Source of the DNA: Paenibacillus foliorum
Lineage (GTDB): Bacteria > Bacillota > Bacilli > Paenibacillales > NBRC-103111
Direction: 5' to 3'
Assembly: GCF_013141765.1 (NCBI RefSeq)
Contig: NZ_WHOD01000004.1
Span: 28,560-92,559 of the forward strand
Length of the DNA stretch: 64,000 nt
Shown here: piece after piece, positions 32,994 to 42,528 of the stretch
Numbering within the stretch: the first letter of the stretch is position 1
Layout: every line of letters starts with the position of its first letter
The notes under the pieces: generated by a model
Database searches by the model: none
What the model saw: only the letters and a program-made list of their open reading frames with translations
What the model was told of the DNA's origin: nothing
Position numbers and translations under genes: made by a program

Positions 32994-33572
32994 TTAACTA
33001 TTTCTTCTATATTGTATTCCTTCCCATAATAGGGAGAAGGTGACCTCTGAAGCATGAACAAACTGCTCTGGACTTTCAAATATTAGCTTGGCCGTTAAAC
33101 CATCGTAAATAGTATGCACAGCCAACGCTGCTTTCTTCGAATCAACTGAAATAGAAGAATCATCCTCGAATGCACGCTCAAGCAAATCTAATAATTGCTT
33201 CGAATAAGCTTCATACAAGGTGATAAATAAATCCTGTAAGCCTTCTGGAGGAATAAAAGCCATTAGAAACATGAGCTTCACATTCTGCTTATCCAAATAA
33301 CGATCTTTCATTTCAAGAATGAAGGCGTCAAGAATATCCTTCATCGACCTGCCTTTATGCTTATTAAAAAAAGAAACTAGATAGGTCACTTCCTGTTTCA
33401 TCGCTTCTTCGTGAATTTCAATAACCAGTTCTTTCTTATCCTTGAAATGAGCGTACATGGACTGTTTCTTGATGCCAGCCTCGCCTGCTATATCAGCTAG
33501 CTTGGTACCCTCGTAGCCAAACTGCAAGAGATGGCTCACAGCAATTTTTTTAAGTTCCTCTCGTCGACTCAT
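32994..33572 (-). CDS. TetR/AcrR-family repressor
   Basis: A 192-residue regulator with the TetR DNA-binding domain at residues 1-50 (ELKKIAVSHLLQFGYEGTKL, IAGEAGIKKQSMYAHFKDKK) and a ligand domain with several helices behind. The gene is co-oriented with the MATE pump downstream, so it probably represses its own operon until a pump substrate binds. The start at 33572 has GGAGGG. Ligand unknown. Confidence 0.93.
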   Translation of the reverse strand: MSRREELKKIAVSHLLQFGYEGTKLADIAGEAGIKKQSMYAHFKDKKELVIEIHEEAMKQEVTYLVSFFNKHKGRSMKDILDAFILEMKDRYLDKQNVKLMFLMAFIPPEGLQDLFITLYEAYSKQLLDLLERAFEDDSSISVDSKKAALAVHTIYDGLTAKLIFESPEQFVHASEVTFSLLWEGIQYRRNS

Positions 33573-33671
33573 CTGTTCCCTCCTTTCTCGATAAAGCAAT
33601 CCAGCTTCATTACCTTACCACAGTCAGGTAAATAATAAAAGTCTTTTCCATATATTGTCCATGTGAAATAG

Positions 33672-33706
33672 AAAAAAATCCCGACAACCCATTAAGGTCA
33701 TCGGGA
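33672..33706 (-). terminator. Terminator of phnC-phnE-phnE
   Basis: TCCCGA / TCGGGA with weaker inner pairing; on the minus strand TTTTTTTC follows. It separates the phn unit from tetR downstream. Confidence 0.8.
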
Positions 33707-33719
33707 CTAGATGTATTAA

Positions 33720-34514
33720 TTAAACTAACCTTCTGCGGATAAATCCTGAAATCAGGTCAATTATCGTAACCATAACAACTACGCCGAGCAAAATAATACC
33801 AACTCGGTTCCAACTACGTGCATCCAGCGCGAATATTAGCGGCGTACCGATACCGCCCGCACCAATAACTCCAAGTATTGCCGCGGAACGAATATTGATT
33901 TCAAAGCGGTATAAAGCAAAAGAGAAGAAGTCCGGCAGTACCTGAGGAATAACGGCAAACCACAACGTCTGCAGCTTGTTAGCACCACACGCGATGAGTG
34001 CTTCCCTTGGCCCGCGGTCGAGGTTCTCAATAGCTTCCGCATACAGCTTACCAAGCATCCCTATAGAGTGAACCCCTAAGGCCAGTGCACCGGCATAAGA
34101 ACCTGGTCCGACAGCCTTAATGAAGATAATAGCCATGACAACCTCCGGAAATGTCCGGATCAAGCTGAGCATAAATTTGCCGCTGCCTGTTGCCCAACGT
34201 CCTTTGCCTTTATTGCTGGCCGCCCAGAAAGCAAAAGGAACGCAGAGGACAGCTGAGATAACCGTACCCAAGACAGCGATAGCTGCCGTTTCTAAAAGCC
34301 CTCGGAGCAAATCCTCCCCTTCGGGCAAATAGACATAACCCCAATCCGGATGAAGCAGACCGCGCAGAATTGCCTTGGATACTTGCCCGGCTGTTTCCTT
34401 AATCCCTGTGAACTCGATGCCTGTGAACGCCCAAACACATATAATAACTAAAAATAATGTAACCGACCAATGGCGGATGCGGGTACCCATATTTTTTTTA
34501 AAAGTATCCGTCAT
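33720..34514 (-). CDS. phnE: Phosphonate-type ABC transporter permease, second copy
   Basis: A 264-residue inner-membrane permease with about six segments. The coupling loop EALIACGANKLQTLWFAVIPQVLP, which docks on the ATPase, identifies the PhnE family, as does GVIGAGGIGTPLIFAL. It overlaps the previous phnE by 4 bases and is probably paired with it as a heterodimer. Last gene before the terminator. Confidence 0.93.
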   Translation of the reverse strand: MTDTFKKNMGTRIRHWSVTLFLVIICVWAFTGIEFTGIKETAGQVSKAILRGLLHPDWGYVYLPEGEDLLRGLLETAAIAVLGTVISAVLCVPFAFWAASNKGKGRWATGSGKFMLSLIRTFPEVVMAIIFIKAVGPGSYAGALALGVHSIGMLGKLYAEAIENLDRGPREALIACGANKLQTLWFAVIPQVLPDFFSFALYRFEINIRSAAILGVIGAGGIGTPLIFALDARSWNRVGIILLGVVVMVTIIDLISGFIRRRLV

Positions 34515-35305
34515 AGCAGTCTCTCCCGTAACTTAGTACTGACATAATCAATAAGGAGCACGACTACAAGTGTGAACAAGATAATCGTAGACGCCTGATC
34601 ATATCGAAGCCGATCCAAGGAACGCTGCAGAATCAAACCAATCCCTCCAGCCCCTACGAATCCCAAGATAGCCGCTGCTCTGACGTTCACTTCAAACGTA
34701 TAAAGAACATAAGCAGCAAATTGAGCCATGACCTGAGGTACAACACCGAAGTGTATCCATTGAAGCTTATTAGCCCCTACAGCCGTCATTGCTTCCAACG
34801 GACCTGGATCAATAGATTCAATAGATTCGTAGGTCAGCTTGGATACGAGCCCGAAAGAAAAGAAGGCAAGCGCAATTGCTCCAGCAAGAGCGCCGTAACC
34901 AACAATTGCAGCAAACACCCCGGCAAACATTAGATCCGGAATAGTCCGTACCAGATTCAGTATAAATCGGGATATTACACCCAATACAGGAACGCGTGTT
35001 ACATTTCGCGCCGCAAGAAAAGAAATCGGGATAGCCCCGAGCGATCCGATAACCGTACCGATTATTGCCATACGAATCGTTTCCAGCATAGGTTCATAGA
35101 TCGTACTTAAATAGCTCCAGTTGGGTGGATACATATCCTGAAACAGCTTGCCCATCTCCGGAATACCCTCGATCAGCTCAATTAGTGAGGCATCGGTCTT
35201 ATAGGCACTTCCGCCTAACAGCAGCAGCACCAAGATGATGGAAAGCATTGGTTTCAATGATGACGGCTTTTTGAGCGAATCCGGGCCACGTTCGGATGAA
35301 GACAT
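34511..35305 (-). CDS. phnE: Phosphonate-type ABC transporter permease, first copy
   Basis: A 264-residue permease similar in layout to its neighbour. The coupling loop reads EAMTAVGANKLQWIHFGVVP, and GFVGAGGIGLILQ follows. The first segment lies at about residues 15-35. It overlaps phnC by one base at its start and the next phnE by four at its end, so the three are translated together. Confidence 0.93.
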   Translation of the reverse strand: MSSSERGPDSLKKPSSLKPMLSIILVLLLLGGSAYKTDASLIELIEGIPEMGKLFQDMYPPNWSYLSTIYEPMLETIRMAIIGTVIGSLGAIPISFLAARNVTRVPVLGVISRFILNLVRTIPDLMFAGVFAAIVGYGALAGAIALAFFSFGLVSKLTYESIESIDPGPLEAMTAVGANKLQWIHFGVVPQVMAQFAAYVLYTFEVNVRAAAILGFVGAGGIGLILQRSLDRLRYDQASTIILFTLVVVLLIDYVSTKLRERLL

Positions 35306-36075
35306 CAGGCATCCACCCCCAACAGCTCATCCTTCTTGATTTCGCGTCCATAAATTTCCGAGAACTTATCATCCGTTGCTTCCGATACAGGTCCGTCAAA
35401 TACAACCTTTCCAGCACGTAAACCGATTATTCTTGTCGCGTACTCACGTGCCAAATCGATAAAGTGAAGATTGACGACAGTCGTGATCCCTAAGTCCTGA
35501 TTGATCCGCTTCAAATCATCCATAACCTGCCTAGTTGTCAACGGGTCCAAAGAAGCTACAGGCTCATCTGCCAATATAATTTTGGCCTCTTGTGCCAAAG
35601 CACGTGCAATCGATACACGCTGTTGTTGACCACCTGACAGCTCATCGGCACGAGCATATGCTTTTTCCCGAATATTTACACGCTCCAAAGCTTTTAAGGA
35701 AAGATCAAGATCATGTTTAGGAAACAGACCGAGCAATGTTCTCCATGTGGAATGATAACCGACACGACCAGAGAGCACGTTGCGAAGTACAGAAACGCGC
35801 TTAACTAAATTAAAGCTCTGGAAGATCATCCCGATGTCGCGACGCATACGGCGAAGCTCCACTCCCCGGGCAGAGGTTAACGATTTTCCATCAATCAGAA
35901 TTTGACCATCGGTTATTTCATTCAAACGGTTCATAGAACGCAGCAGCGTTGATTTCCCCGCTCCCGACAATCCTACAATCACAACAAATTCCCCCGGATG
36001 AATCGTTAGATTAATATTGCTCAGACCCACGGTCCCATTGGGATACACTTTGGAAACATTTTGAAATTCTATCAT
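35305..36075 (-). CDS. phnC: Phosphonate-type ABC transporter ATPase
   Basis: A 256-residue ATPase with Walker [10 protein letters not shown], signature LSGGQQQR, Walker [12 protein letters not shown] and a switch His (NLHFIDLA). The start [18 protein letters not shown] matches PhnC openings, so ATG 36075 is preferred over a longer frame to 36129; the GAGGAG site is rather far (13 bases). It powers the two PhnE permeases and needs a PhnD protein, found only at 30553 in this window. Confidence 0.94.
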   Translation of the reverse strand: MIEFQNVSKVYPNGTVGLSNINLTIHPGEFVVIVGLSGAGKSTLLRSMNRLNEITDGQILIDGKSLTSARGVELRRMRRDIGMIFQSFNLVKRVSVLRNVLSGRVGYHSTWRTLLGLFPKHDLDLSLKALERVNIREKAYARADELSGGQQQRVSIARALAQEAKIILADEPVASLDPLTTRQVMDDLKRINQDLGITTVVNLHFIDLAREYATRIIGLRAGKVVFDGPVSEATDDKFSEIYGREIKKDELLGVDA

Positions 36076-36172
36076 AGAATAGGCCGTTCTCCTCTTGATA
36101 TATTTGGTATACAATTTATGATTCGACACAAATGTCGATTTTCCTTTTTCTACAGCCTATCTCCAAAAATCC

Positions 36173-36550
36173 TTAATATTCCTTACTCATTTCGCGATAA
36201 AGCTCAATAAATAATTGTTCTTGGAATTGAATCATTGTACGAAGAGTTTCTTCTGTCCAAGCATCCAAATGTTGTATACTGTAAGAGTCTGCTGCTTCAC
36301 TGAGCTGGTGTATGCCTTCACAACCGACAGTCAAGGCGACGCCTTTAAGAGTATGGGCATACCGATACAAGCTGTCCCCCAGCTTACCATTAGTGTCTGA
36401 ATCCCTGTCCAATTCATTCTGTTCCCATGAGTTAATGTTTTCCTTTAGCTCTGCTGCGCGTTGATAGGCATCCTTAAGAAACAATCTCCTTGTTTTCTCA
36501 AGAATAGTCTTCATCCGCCGCTCCTTGTCCTCTTGAGACATAGCCATCAT
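36173..36550 (-). CDS. Stand-alone Hpt-domain protein
   Basis: A 125-residue helical protein with the histidine phosphotransfer motif AHTLKGVALTVG. It should relay phosphate between receivers. GGAG lies six bases before the ATG pair at 36550. It is divergent from a receiver-only protein whose ATG is 60 bases away, so the two probably share a control region and form a relay pair. No kinase gene is near. Confidence 0.88.
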   Translation of the reverse strand: MMAMSQEDKERRMKTILEKTRRLFLKDAYQRAAELKENINSWEQNELDRDSDTNGKLGDSLYRYAHTLKGVALTVGCEGIHQLSEAADSYSIQHLDAWTEETLRTMIQFQEQLFIELYREMSKEY

Positions 36551-36610
36551 AATCAACTCCTAACCCTATAAGTAAACTTTTCTTTACTCTAAAAAAGGAT
36601 GTGTCCCCTA

Positions 36611-37033
36611 ATGGCAACTAAGCATATCGCACTTATTGATGACAGCTCACCGTTCTGCCTGTTAGTAAAACAAATATTTGAAGATCAGTATGAAGTTGAT
36701 ATCTATTCATCAGCTGTTGATTTTCTATCGGTAATCTCACGGATAACTCACTACGATCTCATCTTGCTTGACATCAATCTTCCTAATATGGATGGACTGG
36801 AGGCTTTAACCAAGCTTAAGTCGCTTAGTAAGACGCGTTCCATTCCCGTTTTGTTATTAACCGGTGATGCACGCAAGGATACAGTTGTACGCGGCATTAA
36901 GCTTGGGGCTAAGGGCTACATAGCTAAGCCAATTGATCCGCTGCTGCTGGAAGAGAGGGTCACTGAGCTTCTGGAGGAAGCACCTTCCCAAGCCCAAGCC
37001 AGTACCGCTTCCTACAAAGAATCATCGGAATAA
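36611..37033 (+). CDS. Single-domain response regulator
   Basis: A 140-residue receiver: LIDDSSPF at the acidic pocket (Asp-Asp), phospho-Asp in LILLDINLPNMDG, Thr in LLLTGDA and Lys in IAKPIDP. The last 20 residues are a hydrophilic Ser/Gln/Ala tail. No output domain. An ATG 12 bases upstream (36599) is in frame; the 36611 start has AAAAGGA at a workable distance. It is divergent from the Hpt gene. Confidence 0.9.
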   Translation: MATKHIALIDDSSPFCLLVKQIFEDQYEVDIYSSAVDFLSVISRITHYDLILLDINLPNMDGLEALTKLKSLSKTRSIPVLLLTGDARKDTVVRGIKLGAKGYIAKPIDPLLLEERVTELLEEAPSQAQASTASYKESSE

Positions 37034-37120
37034 TTGCAAAAAAACAACCAAGACAGCAGAGTAACCTATATCCGCTAGTATGTACTTGGTCGTTTTCAGA
37101 TCAATAATTTATTTTAAAAA

Positions 37121-37891
37121 CTAGCCCGCCACATCCCGTTTTGTAAATAGAAGCCAAGCGATACCGTAGAATAAAACCCAATATACAACCAGCACGGTAA
37201 CTGAAAAGCCCAAAGTCATTCCTGCAACTGGCGGATTCCCACCCATAAAGTAAGGTGACAAATCTGTATTAGCAAACAGCAAATATTTAGCCCAAGTATA
37301 TTTAAAGTTTACAAGTATAAATACTACAGAGCTCGCTGTAAACATAAGCAACATTGACAAACCGATAGCAAGCGAGCTGCTGCGGAAAGCGGCGGAGATC
37401 ATGAAAGCCAATGTAACGGACATTAGCAGATCCACCCATTTCAACCCATACACCCGCAAAATATTCGTTAGCGCATCCTGTTCAGTTATTACACCACTCA
37501 GGCCGAAAAACAGCAGTCCAACAAAATAGGAGGCAATGAACAAAACGAGCAACAGGGTAATCAGGAAAATAAACACAGAAACGTACTTTGCCGCTAAGAT
37601 TTTGGCACGCGTCACTGGACGGATCAACAGAAGCTTAATGGTACCCCATGTAAACTCAGAGGCTACGCTATCCCCGGCAATAATAACGGAGAAAATAAAG
37701 ACAAGCCAGGTCAAATTCGTGCTCATCCCCAAGAAAGGAAAAGCATGATTCACACCTAAATCCATTGCATACTTCATCATCACTGCCATTAAAATGACGG
37801 CCAAAACCACAATGCCTAGCATTACCCAGGTCCGGGTACGGCTATATATTTTCATCTGCTCATTTTGTACGTGCCGAATAAAGCTAGACAA
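37121..37891 (-). CDS. ABC-2 type transporter permease
   Basis: A 256-residue membrane protein with six segments. The N-terminal FIRHVQNEQMKIYSRTRTWV and the EFTWGTIKLLLIRPVTRAKI stretch are typical of ABC-2 exporter permeases next to BcrA-like ATPases. It overlaps the ATPase gene by 8 bases. Substrate unknown; many relatives confer resistance to bacitracin-like peptides or move lipids. Confidence 0.9.
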   Translation of the reverse strand: MSSFIRHVQNEQMKIYSRTRTWVMLGIVVLAVILMAVMMKYAMDLGVNHAFPFLGMSTNLTWLVFIFSVIIAGDSVASEFTWGTIKLLLIRPVTRAKILAAKYVSVFIFLITLLLVLFIASYFVGLLFFGLSGVITEQDALTNILRVYGLKWVDLLMSVTLAFMISAAFRSSSLAIGLSMLLMFTASSVVFILVNFKYTWAKYLLFANTDLSPYFMGGNPPVAGMTLGFSVTVLVVYWVLFYGIAWLLFTKRDVAG

Positions 37892-38909
37892 TTTGATTCC
37901 CCCTCGTCACCTCTAGGAATTGATCCTCCAAGGATTTGCTGTGCGTCCGGATTCCGTATACCCGTACTGCCGCTGCGACAAAGCGCTTATTCAGCTCCGC
38001 AATATCTTCACGCCCACCGTTCAGACTTACCGTCAGTATGCCGCTCTCATTCTCTGCAAGCACGGCTACTGCCGGCGTTGATACATCCGAACTCTCTGAC
38101 TGCTTCGTGCCTTTTGATGCCTGCGCCTGTGGTGTCGGATTCCAGCTCACGGCTTGCTCACCAGCGAAGCCAGCAGCAATTCGCACCGCTTCTTCCCTGC
38201 TGTCCACATCGAATTGAACCTCCAGCAGCTTGGATTCGTTCTCCAAATTTTTGAAGGAACGTACATCCAGCAGCTTGCCGTTCTGTATGATCGCTACACG
38301 GTCACACATCAGCTCCATCTCCGAGAGTAAATGGCTTGAGACGATGACCGCAAGCCCTTCCTCCCTGGATAGCTGCCGTAAATAATCGCGGAGCTCTCGA
38401 ATGCCTTCTGGATCGAGTCCATTCGTTGGCTCGTCCAAAATCAGCACATCGGGACGATGCAGGATAGCCTGAGCTACTCCAAGCCTCTGGCGCATGCCTA
38501 AGGAATAAGTTTTCACTTTATCATGTATACGGTGCTCTAATCGAACAAGAGCTATGACTTCCTCCAGTCTTTCTTCCGTAATACCCGGAATCATACGGGC
38601 AAAATGCTGAAGATTCTGGTAGCCACTCAGAAATTTATAAAACTCGGGATTTTCTACAATCGCACCTACATGGACCATGGCCTGTTCAAATTGTCTTTTT
38701 ACACTTAAACCGTTGACCAGGACTTCCCCTTCTGTAAGTGACATCAGCCCGACCATCATACGGATAGTCGTTGTTTTACCGGCTCCATTCGGTCCTAAGA
38801 AGCCGAACACTTCCCCTGGGAGCACATCGAACGACAAATTATCGACAATTGTTTTTGAGCCAATCCGTTTCGTTACATTACGAAGCTGCACTACTGCGTT
38901 TGTATTCAT
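37884..38909 (-). CDS. ABC transporter ATPase, BcrA/NatA-like
   Basis: A 341-residue ATPase with Walker A GPNGAGKTTT, signature YSLGMRQRLGVAQ, Walker B LILDEPTNGLDPEG and switch SSHLLSEME. The C-terminal accessory domain carries a low-complexity insert (about residues 255-285, rich in Gln, Ser, Thr and Ala) seldom seen in relatives. It pairs with the permease that overlaps its end. Confidence 0.92.
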   Translation of the reverse strand: MNTNAVVQLRNVTKRIGSKTIVDNLSFDVLPGEVFGFLGPNGAGKTTTIRMMVGLMSLTEGEVLVNGLSVKRQFEQAMVHVGAIVENPEFYKFLSGYQNLQHFARMIPGITEERLEEVIALVRLEHRIHDKVKTYSLGMRQRLGVAQAILHRPDVLILDEPTNGLDPEGIRELRDYLRQLSREEGLAVIVSSHLLSEMELMCDRVAIIQNGKLLDVRSFKNLENESKLLEVQFDVDSREEAVRIAAGFAGEQAVSWNPTPQAQASKGTKQSESSDVSTPAVAVLAENESGILTVSLNGGREDIAELNKRFVAAAVRVYGIRTHSKSLEDQFLEVTRGNQIV

Positions 38910-38999
38910 GAGGCCTCCAACAAAAAAAGGATAGGTTAACTTTTCAGGAAAAGTATACCATACCCTTATGATCTGACCAAACGATTATATAAAAGCTCT

Positions 39000-39803
39000 T
39001 TAAATATCGTAATATTGTGCCAGCGACACCATCATGCTGCCCATCCGTTCTTCATCAGGAGCCACGATCCGCTCTATACCTTCATCCCGCAGAGCTTCCG
39101 CTGTCACCTTACCTACAGCTACAGCTACCGTATGCTCTCTGAAGGCAGTTAGCAGCTGCTCAGAGTGTCCTTGTTCCCTCGCATAGGCCATTAGAAACCG
39201 AACCTGCGGAGTACTCGTAAAAGTAACCGCATCTATTTTACCCTGTATAATCTCTGATAATAGCGTATCCACCACACTTAATTCAGGAGGAATATGTCGG
39301 TAAGGCAATATCTCATAATAATTCGCCTGTTGCTCCTGCAGCCACTTCACGAGCTGCGGAGCGTGGTCTCCGTATAACTGGAGCGCCACACGGCTTCCAC
39401 GAAGATCACAGGATTTCAGCTCTCTAAGTATGCCAACTGTAGTCCCGTCATCCGCTTTTATCGTCGGGTTGAGTTCTAATGTTTTTAAATATTTGAACGT
39501 TTTATAGCCACGGGCCGCAATCTTCGTCTGCTTTAGCCGCTCCATAAAGGCATCGGCCACTCCCATTCCCTGAGCAACCTGATACAGCATCTCCGCACCC
39601 ACAGATGTAGTAATAATAATCCAGTCCGCGCCTTCTTGAATGAACTTAGTTATTTCGGTTTCTACCTTTTCCTTCTCAATGGCAACGGTTCCTTGCGCCG
39701 GACGAACCAGCGGAATGCCTCCCAGCTTCTCCACTATAATACTAAGCTCTGCAGCTTTCCTCGGCCCTGTTAGTGCAATCCGTTTTCCTTCCAGCCTTCG
39801 CAT
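39000..39803 (-). CDS. hemD: Uroporphyrinogen-III synthase-like protein
   Basis: A 267-residue protein with the two-domain HemD layout: GKRIALTGPRKAAELSIIVE at the start, ADWIIITTSVGAEML, and the family-typical second-half segments IDAVTFTSTPQVRFLM and VAVGKVTAEALRDEGIE. HemD closes hydroxymethylbilane to uroporphyrinogen III. No other haem gene is in the window, so it may be a second, stand-alone HemD paralogue. GAGGGGG precedes the ATG at 39803. Confidence 0.82.
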   Translation of the reverse strand: MRRLEGKRIALTGPRKAAELSIIVEKLGGIPLVRPAQGTVAIEKEKVETEITKFIQEGADWIIITTSVGAEMLYQVAQGMGVADAFMERLKQTKIAARGYKTFKYLKTLELNPTIKADDGTTVGILRELKSCDLRGSRVALQLYGDHAPQLVKWLQEQQANYYEILPYRHIPPELSVVDTLLSEIIQGKIDAVTFTSTPQVRFLMAYAREQGHSEQLLTAFREHTVAVAVGKVTAEALRDEGIERIVAPDEERMGSMMVSLAQYYDI

Positions 39804-39926
39804 GATCCCGCCCCCTCTATACATCACCAATTCTAACATTAGGTTTTAGATATTTGTAATATATAGTACAGAGCCTTGTTTCACAACCAACAATTGCTTA
39901 TAGTAAGCATAAATTTTTCTTATAGA

Positions 39927-40832
39927 TCAATGAATATCTTTCTTCTTAAACCGTCCGCCCTTCACATCATGAATGTTACCTACTGCCAAGAATGCTGTTG
40001 GATCGTAATCCTCTACGATTGACTTAAGCTTTGCTTCCTCCAGCCGTGTAATGACGCAGAAAATAACTTTTTTATCGCCGCCCGTAAAGCCGCCTTCTCC
40101 ATTTAAATAGGTAACTCCGCGGCCCAATCGACTGAGAATAGCTTCTCCGATATCTCGGTACGATTCGCTAATAATCCATACCGATTTGGACTCATCAAAG
40201 CCCTCTATGGTGATATCAATCATTTTAAAAGCTATATAGTAGGCTATTAATGAGTACATCGCATGATCCCATCCAAAGACGAATCCAGCGCTGCCCAGTA
40301 TAAACAAATTGAAGAACATAACAATTTCGCCTACTGAGAAAGGTGACTTTTTATTGACCAGAATCGCAACAACTTCCGTTCCATCCAGCGATCCTCCTGT
40401 TCGAATTACCATACCCACACCCACACCAAGAATAATGCCTCCAAATACAGTCGCTAGCAGCGGATCTATAGTCAGAGGAGGAACCGGATGCAGCAGCCAA
40501 GTGCCCAGGGACATGATCAATACACCAAACAAGGTCGATAACGCGAATGTTTTTCCAATCTGCTTATAGCCAAGAAAGAAGAACGGCAGGTTAAGAAGAA
40601 ACAGAAATATACCAAGTGGAATCTTTGTCAAATGAGCTAAGATAATGGATATCCCGACGACCCCGCCGTCAATAATATTATTTGGAACAAGAAAAATTTC
40701 TAGCCCTACCGATACGAAACCCGCACCCAATACAATAAAAATGGCTCTTTTTAAAAGCTTAATTCTTGTAGCCCGATTATGTTGTGGTGAAAAATGCTGT
40801 GGTGTGTTACTTTGGACTGCATTCCCTGTCAT
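39927..40832 (-). CDS. YitT-family membrane protein
   Basis: A 301-residue protein with five or six segments (VPNNIIDGGVVGISIILAHL, RTGGSLDGTEVVAILVN are family hallmarks) and a C-terminal cytoplasmic DUF2179 domain (about 215-290: GRGVTYLNGEGGFTGGDKKV). Function of the family is unclear. GGGGGAG precedes the ATG at 40832. It overlaps the end of a small upstream gene by 26 bases. Confidence 0.92.
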   Translation of the reverse strand: MTGNAVQSNTPQHFSPQHNRATRIKLLKRAIFIVLGAGFVSVGLEIFLVPNNIIDGGVVGISIILAHLTKIPLGIFLFLLNLPFFFLGYKQIGKTFALSTLFGVLIMSLGTWLLHPVPPLTIDPLLATVFGGIILGVGVGMVIRTGGSLDGTEVVAILVNKKSPFSVGEIVMFFNLFILGSAGFVFGWDHAMYSLIAYYIAFKMIDITIEGFDESKSVWIISESYRDIGEAILSRLGRGVTYLNGEGGFTGGDKKVIFCVITRLEEAKLKSIVEDYDPTAFLAVGNIHDVKGGRFKKKDIH

Positions 40833-41043
40833 CAGCTTCTCCCCCTTCGTTTTTGGTGTTTCCGAGGCCAAACTCAACGGTTATTTCCAAAATAATAAGA
40901 TCTATAGCGGATAACTGCCCGCAAATAAATTCGCGCGAATGCTCAAGCTCAGCCATTTCCATTTGATTCATCAATGACTGCTTGCGTATTTGCAGCCGCT
41001 CCAAATAATGCTCAATCTTCGATTTGCGGTATGTTTCTGCCAT
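40807..41043 (-). CDS. Small helical protein of unknown function
   Basis: A 78-residue protein, MAETYRKSKIEHYLERLQIR and so on, mostly one amphipathic helical hairpin, with one Cys near residue 47 and an acidic tail. No family recognised. GGGAGGGG lies before the ATG. Its 3' end overlaps yitT by 26 bases, suggesting coupling. Confidence 0.7.
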   Translation of the reverse strand: MAETYRKSKIEHYLERLQIRKQSLMNQMEMAELEHSREFICGQLSAIDLIILEITVEFGLGNTKNEGGEADDRECSPK

Positions 41044-41248
41044 TTTTCCACCCCTCCCAATAACTCCCTGTAAGGATAGTTTACTTGAAAAAACCAAAAT
41101 CATGTTTCCGCGTTAGAAAAACTAACCTTCTTACTTCTATTGTATTCATATGTATACATTTATTCAAACTTTTTTTATAAAAAATAATAAATATTTTCCA
41201 AGTTGAGGGGCAACCTACAGTATCAAGGAAAAGGAGCTGTTACATTTT

Positions 41249-41605
41249 ATGAATAAAATACGGTTTCTCCTACTTTGTTTCTTGCTTCTCGCCCTAATAA
41301 CCGGATGCACAAATAAAAAATCGGAGCAGCAATCAGGTTCCAACAAGAGTAAAAATAGTACTCAAAAGGCACAAAGCCAGAAACAGCAGCAAGATAAACC
41401 CATCGACACAGAGCTTAAATCACAGATGAAAATGTATAAGGATATTAAGAAGTATGAAAATGAGGAGAACGAAAAACAGCGTAAGCTGGACAAGCAGCAG
41501 CTGAAAAAGATGCAAAAAGCAGATCAGAGTAAAGGGACACAAAGCGGCGGGGGCGGAGGAGAAAGCAAGAGCCAGGATAATCAAAGTAAGGATAAGAAGA
41601 AATAA
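41249..41605 (+). CDS. Hydrophilic lipoprotein
   Basis: A 118-residue lipoprotein (MNKIRFLLLCFLLLALITGC). The mature chain is nearly all Lys, Gln, Ser, Glu and Asn with a GGGGG run, predicted disordered or coiled. No family recognised. An AAGGAG site lies 12 bases upstream. Followed by its own terminator. Confidence 0.75.
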   Translation: MNKIRFLLLCFLLLALITGCTNKKSEQQSGSNKSKNSTQKAQSQKQQQDKPIDTELKSQMKMYKDIKKYENEENEKQRKLDKQQLKKMQKADQSKGTQSGGGGGESKSQDNQSKDKKK

Positions 41606-41652
41606 GAGAAAACAGCCAGCACTCCTCCCTAAGCATGCAAAATCTATATAAC

Positions 41653-41694
41653 AAAGGCCATCCCTTCGTTCATTAGAAGCCGGATGGCTTTTTT
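41653..41694 (+). terminator. Terminator before ecsA
   Basis: AAAGGCCATCC / GGATGGCTTT with a 17-base loop region and TTTTTT at the 3' side. Confidence 0.85.
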
Positions 41695-41781
41695 GAGCAC
41701 ATCCAAACTCGCCGGACTGGAAAACCGCCGCCGTTTCAGCTAGTCTTATAAGAAACAGATTGATTGTGAGGAGGAACAAAC

Positions 41782-42522
41782 GTGAAGCCAATTCTGGAAG
41801 TTGAAGCTGTAACCGGTGGGTACAGCCGAATCCAGCCCGTTCTGCATAACCTGACGTTTCATGTTCAGCCTGGAGAAATGGTTGGCTTAATCGGATTGAA
41901 TGGTGCCGGGAAAAGCACTACGATCAAGCATATTCTCGGATTAATGACGCCACACCAGGGGGAAATAAGGTTAAAGGGACAGCCTTTGGCTGAATCGCAG
42001 GAACAATATAGGAAGACATTTGCCTACGTCCCAGAAAGCCCCCTCTTATATGAGGAACTTACTGTACGAGAGCATTTGGAATTGACAGCAAGGGCATACG
42101 GCATCGACCGTAGCACCTATGAGCAGCGTTCAGCCCCATTGCTGCAGCAGTTTCAGATGGACACTCTTACTGACAGGCTTTCTTCACATCTGTCCAAAGG
42201 CATGCGGCAGAAGGTCATGATTATGTGCGCGTTCCTTGTCCAACCTGAGCTCTATATAATAGATGAGCCGTTTCTTGGACTGGATCCTTTGAGCATGCGA
42301 TCTTTGCTGGAGCTAATGGTTGATGTGAAACAGAGTGGTGCCGCAATACTTATAAGCTCCCATATTTTAGCTACTATTGAGCGTTATTGTGATCGGTTCC
42401 TGGTCCTGCATCAAGGGAAGTTAATCGCTTCAGGAGATGTGGGTGCACTCCGTGAAGTTGCCGGAATGCCTGCCGCTGCACCGTTGGATGATGTTTTTTG
42501 CGATTTGGTGACAAGGAGCTGA
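41782..42522 (+). CDS. ecsA: EcsA-type ABC transporter ATPase
   Basis: A 246-residue ATPase with Walker A GLNGAGKST, signature HLSKGMRQKVMIM, Walker B LYIIDEPFLGLDP and SSHILATIERYCD. The phrases FAYVPESPLLYEELTVREHL and KGMRQKVMIMCAFL are close to B. subtilis EcsA. EcsAB affects secretion, sporulation and intramembrane proteolysis by RasP. The GTG start follows GAGGAGG. ecsB follows after 6 bases. Confidence 0.92.
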   Translation: MKPILEVEAVTGGYSRIQPVLHNLTFHVQPGEMVGLIGLNGAGKSTTIKHILGLMTPHQGEIRLKGQPLAESQEQYRKTFAYVPESPLLYEELTVREHLELTARAYGIDRSTYEQRSAPLLQQFQMDTLTDRLSSHLSKGMRQKVMIMCAFLVQPELYIIDEPFLGLDPLSMRSLLELMVDVKQSGAAILISSHILATIERYCDRFLVLHQGKLIASGDVGALREVAGMPAAAPLDDVFCDLVTRS

Positions 42523-42528
42523 GCCGCT

